Both the position numbers and the translations under genes were made by a program. Source: Pohlia nutans (lineage: Eukaryota; Streptophyta; Bryopsida; Bryales; Mniaceae). From it: DNA of 64,000 bases. Positions 63,918 to 64,000 of the stretch are shown piece after piece; the stretch's first letter is position 1; each line of letters starts with the position of its first letter. Below the pieces are notes generated by a model. That model was not told the origin of the DNA, ran no database searches, and was given only the letters and a program-made list of their open reading frames with translations. The stretch is from contig CM040091.1 in the NCBI GenBank assembly GCA_022496805.1, positions 19,024,336 to 19,088,335 of the forward strand, read 5' to 3'.

Positions 63918-64000
63918 TCATAACACATGCACTCAAATACTCATCTCGCAATTGACAGACTGAAACATCATCGTTCACTATGACACAGAAAGCACGTCCT

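Overview
The window is nuclear DNA of a land plant. The evidence is a kinesin-like calmodulin-binding protein (KCBP, a plant and green-algal myosin-tail/kinesin fusion), an LRR receptor-like kinase with leucine-rich repeats split over 69/72-nt exons, two cytosolic ribosomal protein eS12 genes with telo-box promoters (AAACCCTAA), Arabidopsis-type CCCTAAA repeats and a tRNA-derived SINE. Genes are GC-rich (eS12, the ASR-like exon) or neutral, and the DNA between them is AT-rich and full of small transposons. I cannot name the species; a non-flowering plant such as a bryophyte, lycophyte or fern is a guess.

Layout. 1-4765: AT-rich intergenic DNA with TTAA-flanked elements and a HECT-like fragment. 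4766-10434: a two-gene PIF/Harbinger transposon, with the transposase on + and the Myb/SANT-like partner on -, both damaged. 10447-12800: a minisatellite, a TTAA element and an inverted-repeat element. 13034-18543 (-): a 17-exon LRR receptor kinase, 850 residues, every splice phase consistent. 19117-20997: four transposons nested in one another. 21000-36700: gene-poor, with TTAA elements, Tourist elements, a SINE, a hAT remnant, a KH-domain exon fragment and minisatellites. 37371-46226 (+): a 25-exon KCBP gene, 1312 residues, including one GC-AG intron. 47484-55500: a TTAA element, a large inverted repeat, MITEs and minisatellites. 55745-61046: a tandem pair of eS12 genes differing only at six silent sites, each followed by a Stowaway element. 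63486-63674 (-): the last exon of an ASR-like (ABA/water-stress/ripening) gene that runs off the right edge.

The least expected signal is a family of TTAA-flanked non-autonomous elements. Their ends read TTAACCCCTAAAGGACC or TTAACCCTTTAGTGCCTAG. There are eight bracketed copies plus solitary ends. TTAA targets and CCC-starting ends are the hallmark of piggyBac transposons, which I do not know as an established group in land plants. No matching transposase is in the window. The TE layers also give internal empty sites: a CACTA-like MITE and a Stowaway each have an unoccupied paralogue nearby, which fixes their target duplications. The host genes are unrelated single-copy or duplicated housekeeping and signalling genes; nothing suggests they act as one pathway.
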